Source: Mycoplasma sp. CSL7503-lung
GTDB lineage: Bacteria; Bacillota_I; Bacilli_A; Mycoplasmatales; Metamycoplasmataceae
Assembly (NCBI RefSeq): GCF_025515455.1
Contig: NZ_JAOPHP010000009.1
Location: 1-33,390 of the forward strand
Reading direction: 5' to 3'
DNA length: 33,390 bases
The position numbers and the translations under genes are program-made. Each line of letters starts with the position of its first letter. Positions within the stretch are counted from its first letter, which is position 1. The notes beneath the pieces are model-generated. The model was not told the origin of the DNA and did not search any database. It saw nothing but the letters and a program-made list of their open reading frames with translations. Below are positions 33,316-33,390 of this stretch, piece by piece.

Positions 33316-33390
33316 ATGTCCAAACATTTTACATTTGAACAAAAAGTTAAATATTGCAAAATTATTGATCAAACCGATTTTAAAACAGCA
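33316..33390 (+). CDS. Transposase N-terminus (OrfA-like helix-turn-helix), partial
   Basis: Twenty-five codons are visible, starting MSKHFTFEQKVKYCKIID, and the gene continues beyond the window. The pattern (short basic start, FTFEQKVKY followed by helical residues) is that of IS3/IS150-type OrfA DNA-binding domains, which act with an OrfB integrase domain. The start is ATG 33316, eleven bases after the AGGAG that lies in the hairpin. Only the N-terminus is visible, so family and integrity cannot be judged. The position just inside the inverted repeat supports the call. Confidence 0.65.
   Translation, partial: MSKHFTFEQKVKYCKIIDQTDFKTA

Larger units (their letters stand above)
33265..33390 (+). 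mobile_element. Left end of an insertion sequence, truncated by the window
   Basis: Starts with the inverted repeat shared with 100-125, then an RBS-covering hairpin and a transposase start. The adjacent leader is unlike the sequence next to the repeat at 1-125, so the two window ends hold opposite ends of the same type of element, in direct orientation. Family looks IS3-like from the transposase N-terminus; not certain, since the repeat does not begin with TG. Confidence 0.75.

Overview
The window is a stretch of a mollicute (mycoplasma) chromosome. It is very AT-rich, and most long genes carry in-frame TGA codons at conserved tryptophan positions, so it must be read with genetic code 4 (UGA = Trp). 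Nearly every Trp I could place is TGA; I saw only two TGG. The short intergenic gaps, the rpoB sequence and the shapes of the transporters suggest the Hominis-type mycoplasmas, but the genus and species are inferred only loosely.

Layout. 1-125 is the tail of an insertion sequence whose inverted repeat reappears at 33265, where a second copy starts and runs off the window. 249-1520 (-) is a membrane-anchored EEP nuclease. 1719-2374 is a ribosomal leader plus rplU-rpmA, followed by pyrG (2481-4091). A degenerate dprA (4113-4850, -) diverges from a D-2-hydroxyacid (D-lactate) dehydrogenase overlapped by an aquaporin-family channel (5117-7169). Next come a membrane NERD-domain protein and tex (7234-10040), then an ECF-type S component and an 803-residue protein that looks like an OppF-type ABC ATPase without its nucleotide-binding motifs (10083-13509). 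13571-17249 is a TPP riboswitch followed by a p37/ATPase/permease ABC importer operon. 17293-18669 (-) is an unrecognised two-TM protein. 18983-27065 is rpoB-rpoC. 27111-31908 (-) is rimP-nusA-rnpM-infB-apt. 32144-33235 is an M42 metallopeptidase.

How it fits together. Much of the window is core information processing (RNA polymerase, NusA, IF-2, RimP, L21/L27, Tex) plus nucleotide supply (CTP synthase, APRT, surface nuclease). The rest is typical of an auxotrophic parasite: importers for vitamins/cofactors, fermentative lactate production with a probable lactate/solute channel, and peptidase scavenging. The most interesting elements are the TPP riboswitch with a visible translational switch in front of the p37 importer, the ATPase-dead OppF-like protein, the stripped-down DprA, L27 encoded without its cleavable leader, the uORF/hairpin leader of the rimP-nusA operon, and the paired IS ends with an RBS-sequestering hairpin. 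I saw no tRNA, rRNA, CRISPR array or replication origin.
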